From Ophiobolus disseminans (Eukaryota; Ascomycota; Dothideomycetes; Pleosporales; Phaeosphaeriaceae): a stretch of DNA of 64,000 nt. This document shows, one piece after another, positions 14,445 through 25,129 of the stretch. A program made the translations under genes and the position numbers. A model generated the notes under the pieces. The model did no database searches and was not told the DNA's origin. It saw only the letters and a list, made by a program, of their open reading frames with translations. Numbering within the stretch: position 1 is the stretch's first letter; each line of letters starts with the position of its first letter. The stretch lies in assembly GCA_010093685.1 (NCBI GenBank), contig MU006219.1:577531-641530 (forward strand), given 5' to 3'.

Positions 14445-15164
14445 AGTGGCGGTATTTGACCGTTACGCGGGCCGCGACGTCGAGGGGTAAGGTTTGGGTG
14501 TGGCGGGGTGATGAGGAAGTTCGTTATGTCGTCGGATCTGGTAAAGTCATGGGGAACAGTGGCAGTCACGTAGGGCCAATGTGACTTTGGGTATCGTAAT
14601 CTGAAAACAGAAGGCGGGGTGCAGTTAGAGAGGACTGTGTCCTGTCCGCACCCGGTGCCGTGTTGGAGAATTACCGAGGCGCGTCTTACAATGTGGTCGC
14701 AAGGAGAGTAGCGAAGAGAAGACGCTCAGAGCAGCACGCTGTTCGCGACACCGCCAGAAATTGATCCGCGCACTGAAGCTTGTAGAAGTGGAGATGCAGT
14801 GATCACCGCAAGGCAGATGCAGGCGCTACGAAGAGGCATGCATGACGTAGCGGCTAGACTTGTCTACCCTCCAAACACATGATTTGACAGCCCAAGGCGG
14901 GCCGTCTTAACGCTGATTCGCCGGAAGTGTCACCTCCATCCCGCCTTTTCTAACTTTCGCGCGGTACCTCTCGACGAAAGCTCTACGCCGCAAGCGATTA
15001 CATACAATTGGAACACCACCACCTCGCTTCTACCTCAGGGGCTTTGGATTGCTAGGGGACCTCTCACCCACGACATTTATACGATCGGAATTGCGCGCCT
15101 CCGCACGTTCTAGCATAGCAAAGCACCCTGTCCAGCAACAACCTACACACACCTATCATCCACG
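14445..15164. promoter_or_regulatory. Divergent intergenic region VPS13 / Emi1-like
   Basis: This 720-bp spacer separates two divergent start codons and must hold both promoters. It has no coding frame of note. The stretch immediately before the Emi1-like ATG (about 15000-15160) is C/A-rich, as in many fungal leaders. No convincing TATA element is visible for either gene. Confidence 0.5.
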
Positions 15165-15755
15165 ATGAGCTGGTGGTCCTCCTCCAGTACAGGCGCAGAT
15201 GCCGCAGCACAATCCCAACCTCCACCACAACCACCACCCCAAGAATTTCTCTCGCGCCCAGAGACACAACTCCTCCACCCACCCACAACACCCACAAGCC
15301 CCCCGGCCCCCGAAACCGCCCCTCACGACCCCGACTTCTACGCCGCACACCCGCACCTCGCGCCTTCCTCCTTCTCCACCTCGTCCCCAAATACCGCATC
15401 TCCAACCCCAACCGACGAGCCCCTCTCCACCCACCTCCCCCGCACAATGTCCTGCCGCGCCGCCTTCGACAGCGCCTTCTACTGCTCCTCTCTGGGCGGC
15501 CACTTCAACGACATATACCGCTACGGCCAGCTGCGGTCGTGCAGCGAGCACTGGAACGACTTCTGGTTTTGCATGCGCGTCAAGAACAGCTATAACCCGA
15601 GGGAGACGAAGGAGCGCATGGTGCAGGAGAGGTATCGCGAGAAAGAGGCGAAGGTGCTGAGTGGGCCGAGTAGTGAGGATGTGTGGAGGGTTAGGAGAGA
15701 AGGGGAGGGGGTTGAGGGCGCGTTTGGGATGGCGCCGGGGAAGGAGGAGAGGTGA
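15165..15755 (+). CDS. Twin-CX9C mitochondrial protein, Emi1-like (DUF3128)
   Basis: A single-exon frame of 196 codons. The N-terminal 95 residues are Pro/Ser/Thr-rich and probably disordered. Residues 97-136 hold two perfect C-x9-C pairs (C97/C107 and C126/C136) in the helical context CRAAFDSAFYC and CSEHWNDFWFC, followed by a charged C-terminus. This is the layout of the fungal DUF3128/Emi1 family. Such twin-CX9C proteins are usually imported into the mitochondrial intermembrane space by the Mia40 oxidative relay. Yeast Emi1 is linked to early meiotic gene induction, but the molecular role is not settled. High C+G at third positions is seen, as in neighbours. The start is the first ATG after the C-rich leader. 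It converges with the HSP70 gene about 970 bp downstream. Confidence 0.85.
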   Translation: MSWWSSSSTGADAAAQSQPPPQPPPQEFLSRPETQLLHPPTTPTSPPAPETAPHDPDFYAAHPHLAPSSFSTSSPNTASPTPTDEPLSTHLPRTMSCRAAFDSAFYCSSLGGHFNDIYRYGQLRSCSEHWNDFWFCMRVKNSYNPRETKERMVQERYREKEAKVLSGPSSEDVWRVRREGEGVEGAFGMAPGKEER

Positions 15756-16720
15756 TGAGGTCGGGAGGGCATAGCACGCGAGTCGTAGGAGAGACAAGGA
15801 CGCTGCGAAGATTGTAGCTTGTATATCATGACCTTGTACTTATAAATGATACCCAAACTGCTCATATCATCACCGCCCATCGTCTCCCGATATATACAAC
15901 TCAGTCATCACAAACCCCACGTCGTACATCCTCCTCCAAGACGATCAAATAAGTATTCTCAGTGCCAATGTCAAACATGCTGCTTGCTTTCATCTTCTCT
16001 AGCGCATCCAAACACGTACATGATAGTGTGTCCTGAAGCGATCCAGTGAGACTTGCCAGTCGTACAATAATAACACAGAGACGATGGGGACGCCCTTTCT
16101 GTACGTGTATCAAGATATTGTCACCCTAGTCAAATCCTAAAATGCTTCTGTCCTCCGTCTCCTAACATGCACTACTCAATCTTCCTGGACCCTACGTCTC
16201 AAGTCCTTCTTCAAGGCGACTTACTACAGGTCTCAGTTACACTCGCCTGGCTACATCCTGTACGTGTTTTTGGCGTCAAGGTCAAACATGCTGCTTGTTC
16301 GCACTCAAGCTCATATGCGATCCGGTGCGTTCTGCCAGTCACAGTGATAGCACACCTGGGCAGAGACGGTGAGGGCACGTTATTACAAAGCAGTCGACTC
16401 ACTTGAACACCCTAAAAATCATCGGTCAATAGGCCAAACCCAGAACAATCATCAGTCGCAAACACAGAATCACAGAAAAGTAGACGAGATATTGAATTAT
16501 TGATCCATTGTCTTTACAGGATATCGTCCCATCATTAGACTACATGCTGTCCACCTTCGAACTTTTACCCGCCCTATCATGGTGATCGTAACTCATCCGA
16601 TGCATTCAAAGAAACCGTGAAATGGCTATCAGCCGGGAACGCCCATGAACAACCTCCCAAGAAGAAAGTCTATGCTCGAATATGAAGATGACGAAGGAAA
16701 CGAGGCTGGAGGCGATACGC
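15756..16720. other. Convergent intergenic region with a diverged duplication
   Basis: This region lies between the 3' ends of the Emi1-like and HSP70 genes. Two segments near 15970-16110 and 16281-16400 resemble each other. They share an exact 17-mer (GTCAAACATGCTGCTTG at 15970-15986 and 16281-16297) followed by patchy similarity (CTGCCAGTC, AACACAGAGACGATGGGGACG against GGGCAGAGACGGTGAGGGCACG). No coding potential is seen. Confidence 0.5.
15970..16400 (+). repeat. Diverged direct duplication, unit about 130 bp, offset about 311 bp
   Basis: An exact 17-bp match starts at 15970 and 16281. In both copies it is followed about 55-70 bp later by a second similar block (TTGCCAGTC... near 16051 and TCTGCCAGTC... 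near 16329). The flanks differ, so this looks like an old tandem duplication or two members of a small non-coding family. Nothing identifies it as a known RNA. Confidence 0.4.
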
Positions 16721-18292
16721 TTAGTCGACCTCCTCGACGGTTGGGCCGTCGTCATGGCTGCCACCGGGAGCACCACCGCCACCGGGCATGCCACCACCGG
16801 GCATACCACCGGGCATGCCGCCACCCTCACCACCAGCTCCGTAAAACTTCATCATGATGGGGTTGGCGACACCCTCGAGCTCCTTCTGCTGCGACTCGTA
16901 CTCGTCCTTGGTGGCGGTCTGGTTGTCGTCCAGCCAAGTAACGGTCTTGTCGATCTCGGCCTTTAGGCTCTTGATGTCTTCGTCTGATAGCTTCTCAGAT
17001 ACCTTCGAGTCGCTCAGGGTGTTGCGGAGCGAGTAGGCGTAGGACTCGAGAGCGTTCTTGGCGGAGATACGGGAAGCCTCAGCCTCGTCCTCAGCCTTGT
17101 ACTTCTCAGCCTCGGCCAACATGCGCTCGATCTCCTCCTTGGAAAGACGACCCTTGTCATTAGTGATGACGATCTTGTTGGTCTTGCCGGTACCCTTCTC
17201 GAGAGCGGAGACGTTGATGATGCCGTTGGCGTCGACGTCGAAAGTGACCTCGATCTGAGGAACACCGCGAGGCGCAGGCGGGATACCGGTGAGCTCGAAC
17301 TTTCCGAGCAGGTTGTTGTCCTTAGTGCGGGCGCGCTCGCCCTCATAGACCTGGATGAGCACACCAGGCTGGTTGTCGGAGAAGGTGGAGAAGACCTCGG
17401 ACTTCTTGGTGGGGATGGTGGTGTTGCGCTTGATGAGGGCGGTCATGACACCACCAGCAGTCTCAATACCGATGGAGAGCGGCGCGACGTCGAGGAGCAG
17501 GATCTCGGAGGTGGACTTGGATGAAGTGTCACCAGAGAGAATGGCGGCCTGGACGGCGGCACCGTAGGCAACAGCCTCATCGGGGTTGATGGACTTGTTG
17601 GGCTCCTTGCCGTTGAAGAAGTCGGAGACCATCTTCTGGACCTTGGGGATACGGGTGGATCCACCAACCAAGACGATCTCGTGGACGGAGGACTTGTCAA
17701 TCTTGGCGTCGCGGAGGACACGCTCGACGGGCTCCATGGTAGAGCGGAAGAGGTCCTGGCACAGCTCCTCGAAGCGGGCACGGGTGATCGAGGTGTAGAA
17801 GTCGATACCCTCGTACAGGGAGTCGATCTCGATGGAGGTCTGCGCGGAGGAAGACAGGGTGCGCTTGGCCCGCTCGCAGGCGGTGCGGAGACGGCGTAGG
17901 GCACGAGCGTTGGATGTGAGATCTGTGAAGTCGGGGGTCAGCAAAGTTCATGCGAAAATGGGGCCTGGATAGATTCGCAGGCAGAAGAGCGCTCACCTTT
18001 CTTGTGTTTCCTCTTGAACTCGTTAGTGAAGTGGTTTACGAGGCGGTTATCGAAGTCCTCGCCACCCAAATGGGTGTCTCCGGCAGTCGACTTGACCTCG
18101 AAGATGCCCTCCTCGATGGTCAGGAGCGAGACATCGAAAGTACCACCACCCAGGTCGAAGATGAGGACGTTGCGCTCACCAACAGTCTTCTTGTCAAGAC
18201 CGTAGGCGATGGCTGCGGCAGTGGGCTCGTTGATGATGCGGAGGACGTTGAGACCGGCGATGAGACCAGCATCCTTGGTGGCCTGGCGCTGC

Positions 18293-18330
<38 letters not shown>

Positions 18331-18805
18331 GTTGACGGTGCCACCGAGGTACGATTCAGCGGTCTCCCTCATCTTGGTAAGGACCATGGATGAAATCTCC
18401 TCGGGTGTGAAAGTCTTCTCCTCGCCCTTGAACTCGACCTGGATGACTGGCTTGCCGCCCTTGTCGATGACCTTGAAGGGGAAGTGCTTCATGTCGGCCT
18501 GCACCTCAGCGTCGGCGAACTTGCGGCCGATGAGGCGCTTCGCGTCGAAGACGGTGTTGGTGGGGTTCATGGCGACTTGGTTCTTCGCTGAGTCGCCGAT
18601 GAGGCGCTCAGTGTCGGTGAAGCCCACGAAGGAGGGGGTTGTGCGGTTGCCCTGGTCATTGGCAATGATTTCAATGCGGTCGTCACGGAAGATACCTGGG
18701 AGTGTTAGCTGACACTGTGCGCGAAAGTAGAGGTTGGATGTACTCACCGACACACGAGTATGTGGTACCGAGATCGATACCGATGGCGGGGCCTGAGCTA
18801 GACAT
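16721..18805 (-). CDS. HSP70: Cytosolic Hsp70 chaperone (Ssa type)
   Basis: Three exons (18805-18748, 18695-17997, 17922-16721) give 652 residues. Introns are 52 nt and 74 nt, both with consensus ends; the first also has a GCTAAC branch site. The first exon encodes the phosphate-1 loop up to GIDLGTTYSCVG, the second completes lobe I, and the third carries the rest of the ATPase and the substrate-binding domain. Phosphate-2 (FDLGGGTFDVS) and adenosine (VGGSTRIPKVQ) motifs are intact. The tail has Gly-Gly-Met-Pro repeats and ends in EEVD, the TPR-cochaperone docking signal of cytosolic Hsp70s. Length and tail fit Ssa1-4 orthologs. A step-type heat-shock element lies about 175-230 bp upstream, pointing to Hsf1 control. 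Confidence 0.98.
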
Positions 18806-18952
18806 GGTGTGTGTGTGTGTATGTGTAGCGGGGTATTAAAGAGGTAATGGAAATCGTGTTGCTGCTCACGAGTCTTGCGGACTAGTATGGGTGAGTCTTT
18901 GGGTGAGTTGGTGTTGTGTGTGGAGGGAGGCTGCAATGGCGGCGGGCGTGCA

Positions 18953-18960
18953 GCTTTTAT
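18953..18960 (-). promoter_or_regulatory. TATA-like box of HSP70
   Basis: Read on the gene strand, the sequence is ATAAAAGC preceded by A, which deviates from TATAAAAG by one base. It lies about 150 bp upstream of the ATG and just downstream of the heat-shock element, the usual order in a heat-shock promoter. Confidence 0.4.
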
Positions 18961-18979
18961 TCTGGTGGGCGAGGTTGTT

Positions 18980-19034
18980 GTTCGAAAAGATTCCAAGGGT
19001 TTCTACGGACGCTTTGGCCCAACCAGAATCTTCT
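18980..19034 (-). promoter_or_regulatory. Step-type heat-shock element cluster upstream of HSP70
   Basis: On the plus strand, TTC units begin at 18981, 18991, 19001 and 19031, all on one 10-bp register. A GAA at 19026 faces the last of these to form GAATCTTC (19026-19033). Three nTTCn units spaced by 5 bp are the published step-type HSE bound by yeast Hsf1, and GAAnnTTC is the perfect-type half. The position, about 175-230 bp before the HSP70 ATG, is appropriate. Confidence 0.65.
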
Positions 19035-20276
19035 ACAGCCTGCTCGCAGCTGCCAGGACCCACTACGGCCGGCTGCCTTGGGTTGCTGGGGGCAAATAGC
19101 CCTTACTATTGCTCACCCTCGCCGATTGCTAGCAATTTCTCCCGCTGTCCCGTCTATCGCGCAAAATTCAGCCCCTTCATGTTTCTTCGCCGCCCTTCTT
19201 GCGGGCCTATGACGGCAGCCTCTCCCCACCATGGCCGCAAACGGGGCGCTAAGCGAGGGGCAGCCCCGCCAACGTGGTCGCCAGCAGCTCCAAGCAGCTT
19301 CGAGATGATGCTCGAAATATAGAATTTTCTATCTTGTTGGGCTGCTCTGTATATACTCAAGGCCTTGTGAATTCTTCGATACACTGCGCAAAGTACTGCG
19401 AGGACATCCAGGCTCTATTATGCTCGTCAGTATGCGCATATCACGATCCACCAATTTGATGAGTCAACCTTGGACAACACGGCAAGCAAACACTCTTCAC
19501 CGGAGCAATCGTCGTGCCGCGTCTGGGAAACCATGCTCGACGTCAAGGCCGAGGGATTGATTGCTTGCCAGCTCCAGGTGTCGCCACTTCGCAACAAACG
19601 CCGGCGCCGGGGACTTAGTAAGTTGCGCTGGATAGATGGTGGTCTTGCGGTAGCCTGGATATCCTCAGTGCTGTTTGCACTTCTAAGTGATGGACTCATC
19701 ACACCACGAGGATATACAGCTTGGTCAAAGTCTAGCCAGTAAGGATTGGGAGCTCTACTACTTGGTAGTGAAATGTTCAATTTGTGAGAACTTGACAGTC
19801 GAGTGTTATCCTCCGCCGCGAGGCTCATCAGACATTTCAGAGCCGCTGAACAACGAGGTACGACCCTGGTACTGGAGCGTATAGCCCCTACCGATACTCC
19901 TCATAAGGCTGCATACTTGTAACACCTTATGGGCGTCAATCCTTGTATCGCACGACCAACTTGACTGCACACCAGACGAGAAACTTGGTGGTGCTTAGCT
20001 ATCGCAAGGACTTACTTTTATTTCTCACTACGTACGGCATTGGTGGAGCGGTTCGCCGAAGAATCGCCGATATCTACCGGGCTGGTATGACGTCACCGTG
20101 TCGCATCTCCAGCTTGTTGTTGCGGGGAGCTTGGTTGACAAGCTGTGAACCGCAACTTCGGATGTCACACTTCCTCATCCATTGTCAAGCTTGGAGACTT
20201 GACATTTCCGCTCCTCTTGCGTCTTTTAGTGATTTCTTCTTACTCTCCGGTGTCTCCGTATATCCCATCTGTCACA

Positions 20277-21439
20277 ATGCTGCGAAATGGGGCGTCGCGT
20301 CTTGCGCTGCGGTCGATAAGAGCACCCGCTTCGCGTCCATCCACCGGCTTCCGAAACACAGCTCCCGCATTGCAATGGGCCACTCAATTTGGATCACTCG
20401 CGTCGAGGAGGCCAGTAATATCACAAGTCGCTGCGATGAGGCCCATACAAGCTGCCGTAATGCGCCGGAGCGCCGTGACAGATGCACAGAAGAAAGCTGA
20501 AAGCCGATACTCGAAGGAGGAGATCAAGCCCACGCCAGAGACCGTTTCGGCAACCTCTTCCACGCATGCCATGTTCAGTGAGGTTGGTGTTGAAGAGGCG
20601 CCAAAGAAGGATGCAGACGTTTTGGCTGGCTTGAACTCTGATGTGGTAAGTGGACGCGTGCGACTACCGGGATTGGGAATGCGCAACTAACGCGTACAGG
20701 CCACAGTAAAGGAGACATTCAGTCTCAGCGAAGTACCCCGAGAAGCATACTACATGGGACTGGCAGGCACAATCCCGTACTTGGCGACCTCCATCACCAC
20801 GGTCTTCTGCGCCTGGGAGATAAACCACTCGACGGCAGGCTATGGTCTTCTACTCAGCGAGAAGAGTGCCACCCAACTGCTGCATCTGATCGAACCTCTC
20901 CAGATTGGTTACGGAGCTTCGATTCTGTCCTTCCTAGGCGCAATTCACTGGGGCCTTGAGTGGGCAGGGTATGACACCGCAACAGAACACGACACAAGGC
21001 AGCTCAGCTAACTGTTTGCAGATACGGCGGTTACCAAGGCTACAAGCGCTACGCAATCGGCGTCGTCGCACCCGCAGTAGCCTGGAGCACCATCATGATG
21101 CCCATCGAAGCCGCTCTCATCACCCAATTTATGGGTTTCGTCGCCCTATACTACGTCGACATTCGAGCCACCACAATGGGCTGGACACCAAACTGGTATC
21201 GAACATACCGCTTCATCCTTACATTTATCGTTGGTGCCTCCATCGTCTTGACCTTGATTGGTCGTGGAGAACTGCCAGACCATATTCCTGGCTCTGTTGA
21301 TCGTGCTGTGGTCTTTAAGGAAGGCTCAGAGGAGAAACTTTCCCACGATGAAGAGGCGCGCGCGCAGAAACAGAAAAAGAAGGACGCGGCTGCCACTGAT
21401 GACCGTGATGGCGAACAGAAAGATGACAAGTCGAGATAA
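20277..21439 (+). CDS. Mitochondrial membrane protein, DUF3429/TMEM69-like
   Basis: Three exons (20277-20645, 20700-20968, 21022-21439) encode 351 residues. The introns are 54 and 53 nt, with CTAAC branch sites and CAG acceptors. The start chosen is the ATG that opens a presequence-like N-terminus (MLRNGASRLALRSIRAPASR: basic, Ser/Ala-rich, no acidic residue). An in-frame start 44 codons upstream would hide it. The middle holds several hydrophobic helices (YYMGLAGTIPYLATSI, IGYGASILSFLGAIHWGLEW, YAIGVVAPAVAWSTIM, FILTFIVGASIVLTLI). This is the pattern of DUF3429 proteins related to TMEM69. The C-terminus is strongly charged (EEKLSHDEEARAQKQKKKD). The molecular role is unknown; an inner-membrane location is inferred from the presequence and helices. 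Confidence 0.8.
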
Positions 21440-22388
21440 ACGTTTGATGCGGATCTCGTCGTGTTGTAATACTTTGGCTTTGTGAACAGCATCGGCGTTA
21501 TGGTCTGCAAGTCATCTTCTCAAGTCTGGCTCTGGCGGCTGGTGTGTGAATAGTTGTAGCGCAATATTGATATCATACGTATAAGAAATCAAGCTCTGCG
21601 TTAATGAAGTCAAGGTTTTAAATGTAGCTTCTCAGCTCACTATCTGAAAATAGTGTTGTAGAAAAGTTGAGAGCACCGTCCAATAATAAGGCTAAGGCGG
21701 AAGGTACGCTAGCACGGTCGTTCCTGCCTACACTCCCGTCGTTTCCTCATCCCATTAACTATCACCGTTTCTCTTCGAATCGTCTGAACAACGCCTGCCC
21801 CACCAACATGACGCCAACTTTAAATAGTCGATGATGAAGCGGCGCCATGCTGGCAACCCGCGGAGAATCTCCAGGCTACGCCTAAACGGCTAAATGGTTT
21901 CGACCGCGACCTCGGCCTCGGGATGCCAAAGTTTGGGCAAGTGCTTTCGTAATTGACCTCATGCTTGCCGCATGCTTGTTTTCTGTCTGGTTCTGCTCTT
22001 CCAAGAGGTTGTCAGGAGTAAATCCAACTGTCACTATTATATCGCCACGATCATAGCACGCTTTTGGCACTGTTCGCAACCTTCAACTGCCGATGAAACG
22101 AGACGAGTCCATACACCCCGTTGTTGCTAGCGCAACGTCCAATGCGGTGCAATCTGCCAGTGCCCCTGCCTAGGAGAAGATCTACTGTTGATATCCGGGG
22201 AACGATTCATTCTAGAATGCTTGTTTCCAATAACCTTAGATGGGGAACAACTACATACGGTTAGCAGCACGGCTGTTTAATCTCAATGCACAACGCCATC
22301 CGGGTTGCCGGACTTCTCGCAATATAAAAGCATGACCCCAAGATATGTATGTACCCAACCTACGGTTCTTTCAAGTCGTCCATCCAAG
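21440..22388. other. Intergenic region before the carboxylesterase
   Basis: About 950 bp between two same-strand genes. Apart from the TATA box near the end I see no gene or clear repeat. The stretch shortly after the upstream stop (21480-21640) is AT-rich and may contain its transcript end. Confidence 0.5.
22323..22330 (+). promoter_or_regulatory. TATA box (TATAAAAG) of the carboxylesterase gene
   Basis: A perfect TATAAAAG lies 59 bp upstream of the ATG at 22389. It sits downstream of another in-frame ATG at 22305, so that earlier ATG is unlikely to be in the transcript. This element decides the start. Confidence 0.7.
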
Positions 22389-24464
22389 ATGACGGTCCTC
22401 GCCACCTTGGTCGCTATAACGGCTGGCTTTGCGGTATTGTCTAAGTCTTCACCCGTCGAGTCGAGAGCCGCTGTGGAAGTATCGAATTCGAAATCTTCCT
22501 TGACGCTTATTTACCAAAACAATCTCAACGGATCCGACGACAAGAACCACATTGGTGCTATCATCTTGGACCCAGTCCCCCAATCCAGCGCAGTTACCGC
22601 TTGCGCCTCTATCAACGAGAAGCTTCTCTCGAAAGCCACGCTTCAGAAGTATGAAGCTGATTTCAACGACGCCATCTCTTATCAGGACTACGCCAAGTAC
22701 ACCGACTCCGAACGGGGGTACTTTATCGAGAACGGCACCGTCTCCGTAGGCAATCGTGTCAGCTATTCTTCGTCTTCAGGCGGCCGCAAAGATCTGCCAG
22801 TCTTGTGCACACAATCCGCCAACAATGGGTCGTCGAACGCCAAACCCGTTAACGGCAGCCAGATCACTGTAGCATCAGGGGACAATACTTTCGTTGGCTA
22901 TCGCAACCAAAAGTCGTTCCGCTTCTTGGGTATCCCATATGCGGATACTCCTCAACGCTTCAAGTACTCTTCACTCTACTCGAAGAAGGGTCAGTCCATT
23001 CAAGCAACTGCTTACGGCTCGCAATGTGCCCAAGGAGGCTCTGGGAGTGAGGACTGCCTGTTCTTGAACATCCAGACACCCTACATTCCTAAGGCTGGCT
23101 CGAAGAAACAGCTCCGACCGGTTCTGTTCTGGATCCATGGAGGTGGCTTTACGGGAGGAAGTGGCGCCGACTCGCTCTCTGATGGTGGTAACCTCGCGAG
23201 CAAGGAGGATCTCGTTGTCGTTTCTATCAACTACCGTCTCAGCACATTGGGTTTTCTAGCTATCCCTGGCACGGATATCAAGGGCAACTTTGGTATTGCT
23301 GATCAAATCACAGCACTTGACTGGGTTGTGGCGAACATTGCATCTTTTGGTGGTGATCCCAAGAAGATTACTATTGCAGGAGAATCGGCAGGTGCTGGGT
23401 CAGTCCGCACTCTTCTTGGTTCGCCTCAGGCTATTGGCAAATACCAGGGCGCAATCGCTATGTCGAATCTGGGAGGCGGTGTTACCTTGGGACTGAACGG
23501 CGATTATGGGACCACCTACTCGACATATTACACAGTTGATCAGTCCTACAAAATCGCGGGACCTCAAATCTTCACCGCTGCAGGATGCAACGGCACCAAC
23601 GTGGCGGCTCAAATTATATGTCTCGAACAAGTCCCGGCGTCCAAAATTGTCGGCCTCAACACCGTAGCCCGCTACGTTGTGCAAGACGGCACCTACGTCA
23701 ACACGCCCAACCTCATCCTTTCGACCCGCAACGCCAGCACCGCACATATCCCCGTCATCTTCGGCATCATCCGCAACGACGGCGCCTCTTTCTCCACCTA
23801 CCCCAAAACACCCATCTCCAATCACACCCAAGGCCTCCAACTCGCCCTCGGCATAAACTCCACCTGGGCGCAGCGCGTCATCGACTCCAACCTCTTCCCC
23901 CTAACCTCCACCGGCAACCTAACCCTCGACTCCTTCAACGTCTCCCAGCGCATCGCAACCGACAAAACCTTCCGCTGCGTCGACCAAGCCACTGTGTACG
24001 CAGGCGCCGAATCGCGCGCCTTCCAGAAAGCATACTACTACCAATTCGAACGCAGCATAGACGGCTACGACCCCAACAACCTCGGCCAGCCCGCCAACGA
24101 CAACCCCAAGAACCCCTACTTCCGCTTCCACGGCGCAGACATGCCCTGGCTCTTCGGCACGCTGAATCGCATCCGCGAGCCTGAGGACTTGTGGAGCGCG
24201 CAGCTTGTGTCGAGTTACTTTGCTTCTTTTGTGCGCACGGGGGATCCGAATCCAGACCTAAGGTACTTGGATGCGAGGGGGTATGAGAAGGTTGTTGAAG
24301 GCGTGAAGAAATATGGGAAGTGGGGCGAGGTGGATGCTAGTAGGAAGAGTGGGGGTGAAGTTAGGTTGTTGGATTGGCCGAGTAAGAGTACGGGGTTTGT
24401 GGATGTGGAGCAGTGTGCTTGGTTGGGGTATCCGTTGGATTATTATCTTAATGGTGGGATATAG
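22389..24464 (+). CDS. Secreted type-B carboxylesterase/lipase with N-terminal extension
   Basis: A single exon of 691 residues from the ATG after the TATA box. The N-terminus is a signal peptide (MTVLATLVAITAGFAVLS). About 150 residues of non-catalytic, Asn/Ser-rich sequence come next, and then the carboxylesterase fold. The oxyanion loop is HGGGF. The nucleophile elbow is GESAGAG with Ser at about residue 333. The acid is probably Asp464 in NDG, where most relatives have Glu. The His is about 581 in FRFHGADMPW. Several N-glycosylation sequons occur. Family members hydrolyse carboxylic esters outside the cell; the substrate cannot be read from sequence. From about 23640 to 24190 codons become very C-rich and from about 24190 G-rich, a local shift without a frame break. 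Confidence 0.88.
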   Translation: MTVLATLVAITAGFAVLSKSSPVESRAAVEVSNSKSSLTLIYQNNLNGSDDKNHIGAIILDPVPQSSAVTACASINEKLLSKATLQKYEADFNDAISYQDYAKYTDSERGYFIENGTVSVGNRVSYSSSSGGRKDLPVLCTQSANNGSSNAKPVNGSQITVASGDNTFVGYRNQKSFRFLGIPYADTPQRFKYSSLYSKKGQSIQATAYGSQCAQGGSGSEDCLFLNIQTPYIPKAGSKKQLRPVLFWIHGGGFTGGSGADSLSDGGNLASKEDLVVVSINYRLSTLGFLAIPGTDIKGNFGIADQITALDWVVANIASFGGDPKKITIAGESAGAGSVRTLLGSPQAIGKYQGAIAMSNLGGGVTLGLNGDYGTTYSTYYTVDQSYKIAGPQIFTAAGCNGTNVAAQIICLEQVPASKIVGLNTVARYVVQDGTYVNTPNLILSTRNASTAHIPVIFGIIRNDGASFSTYPKTPISNHTQGLQLALGINSTWAQRVIDSNLFPLTSTGNLTLDSFNVSQRIATDKTFRCVDQATVYAGAESRAFQKAYYYQFERSIDGYDPNNLGQPANDNPKNPYFRFHGADMPWLFGTLNRIREPEDLWSAQLVSSYFASFVRTGDPNPDLRYLDARGYEKVVEGVKKYGKWGEVDASRKSGGEVRLLDWPSKSTGFVDVEQCAWLGYPLDYYLNGGI

Positions 24465-25129
24465 GCGGGTGTGTGTGTGTATTGGTGTGGGAACGGGAAG
24501 TGGTGTATGTTTAATGACATATCTAGTGTAAGAATTGCGCGGAAATTTTGGCACTCGAAGCTTATGATTCTCTTTAAACTTTGTCTTTGCAGCGTAACGG
24601 TACGTTTTTTTTAATGCTCGAACTTGAATAGCAGTCGAGTGACCAAAATCTATAGCAGTCGAAATTGTATGTGTTTTGGATCTCGATCGAAGTCGTTTGA
24701 TTAGTTAAACCCTTGACAAGGAATACTCCAGCCATAGTCATTTTCCATTTCTGTTTTTTGGAAAGGTTGATGAAAAACAATGGAGGGGAGAAGACTGATC
24801 TGTTCTAGTTGCTACAAACATTCCACATTGTAGAAAAAATTCATTGCATATAACGACGCGTTCCAGACGTCGTACTTTGTACATTTTTGAAGCTGCATCA
24901 TCATCATGAGTCGTGCGACTCTGTACGGTACCGGCAAACCTTCTACTTCGTAAGACAGACTGTGGTTGGCGCGGGGCATGACCGACGTCACCCAAGAGCT
25001 TCGAAGCTCCACCGTAGCTTTTCGTCGGACTGATGGCGCCCGAGTACACATAAATAGTGCGAACACATCGTCTCTCCAAGATCACACCGTTGCCTCATCT
25101 GCTTATCCAAACTTCCTCGATCTTGCAAG
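24465..25129. other. Intergenic region carboxylesterase / SDR
   Basis: A 665-bp region between same-strand genes. It is AT-rich at 24500-24900, with no supportable gene or RNA. ACATAAATAG at 25048-25057 may be the TATA-like element of the SDR gene, about 75 bp before its ATG. Confidence 0.45.

Larger units (their letters stand above)
18806..20276. other. Intergenic region HSP70 / DUF3429 gene
   Basis: This 1.47-kb region contains the HSP70 promoter (separate entries) and then about 1.2 kb up to the next divergent gene. Overlapping frames at about 19427-19828 occur on both strands without a domain or splice signal, so I do not call a gene there. Nothing else stands out. Confidence 0.5.

Noticed and set aside
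20145..20276. Earlier in-frame ATG for the DUF3429-like protein
   Set aside because: It would hide a clear mitochondrial presequence starting at 20277.
22305..22388. Earlier in-frame ATG for the carboxylesterase
   Set aside because: It lies upstream of a perfect TATA box and would bury the signal peptide.
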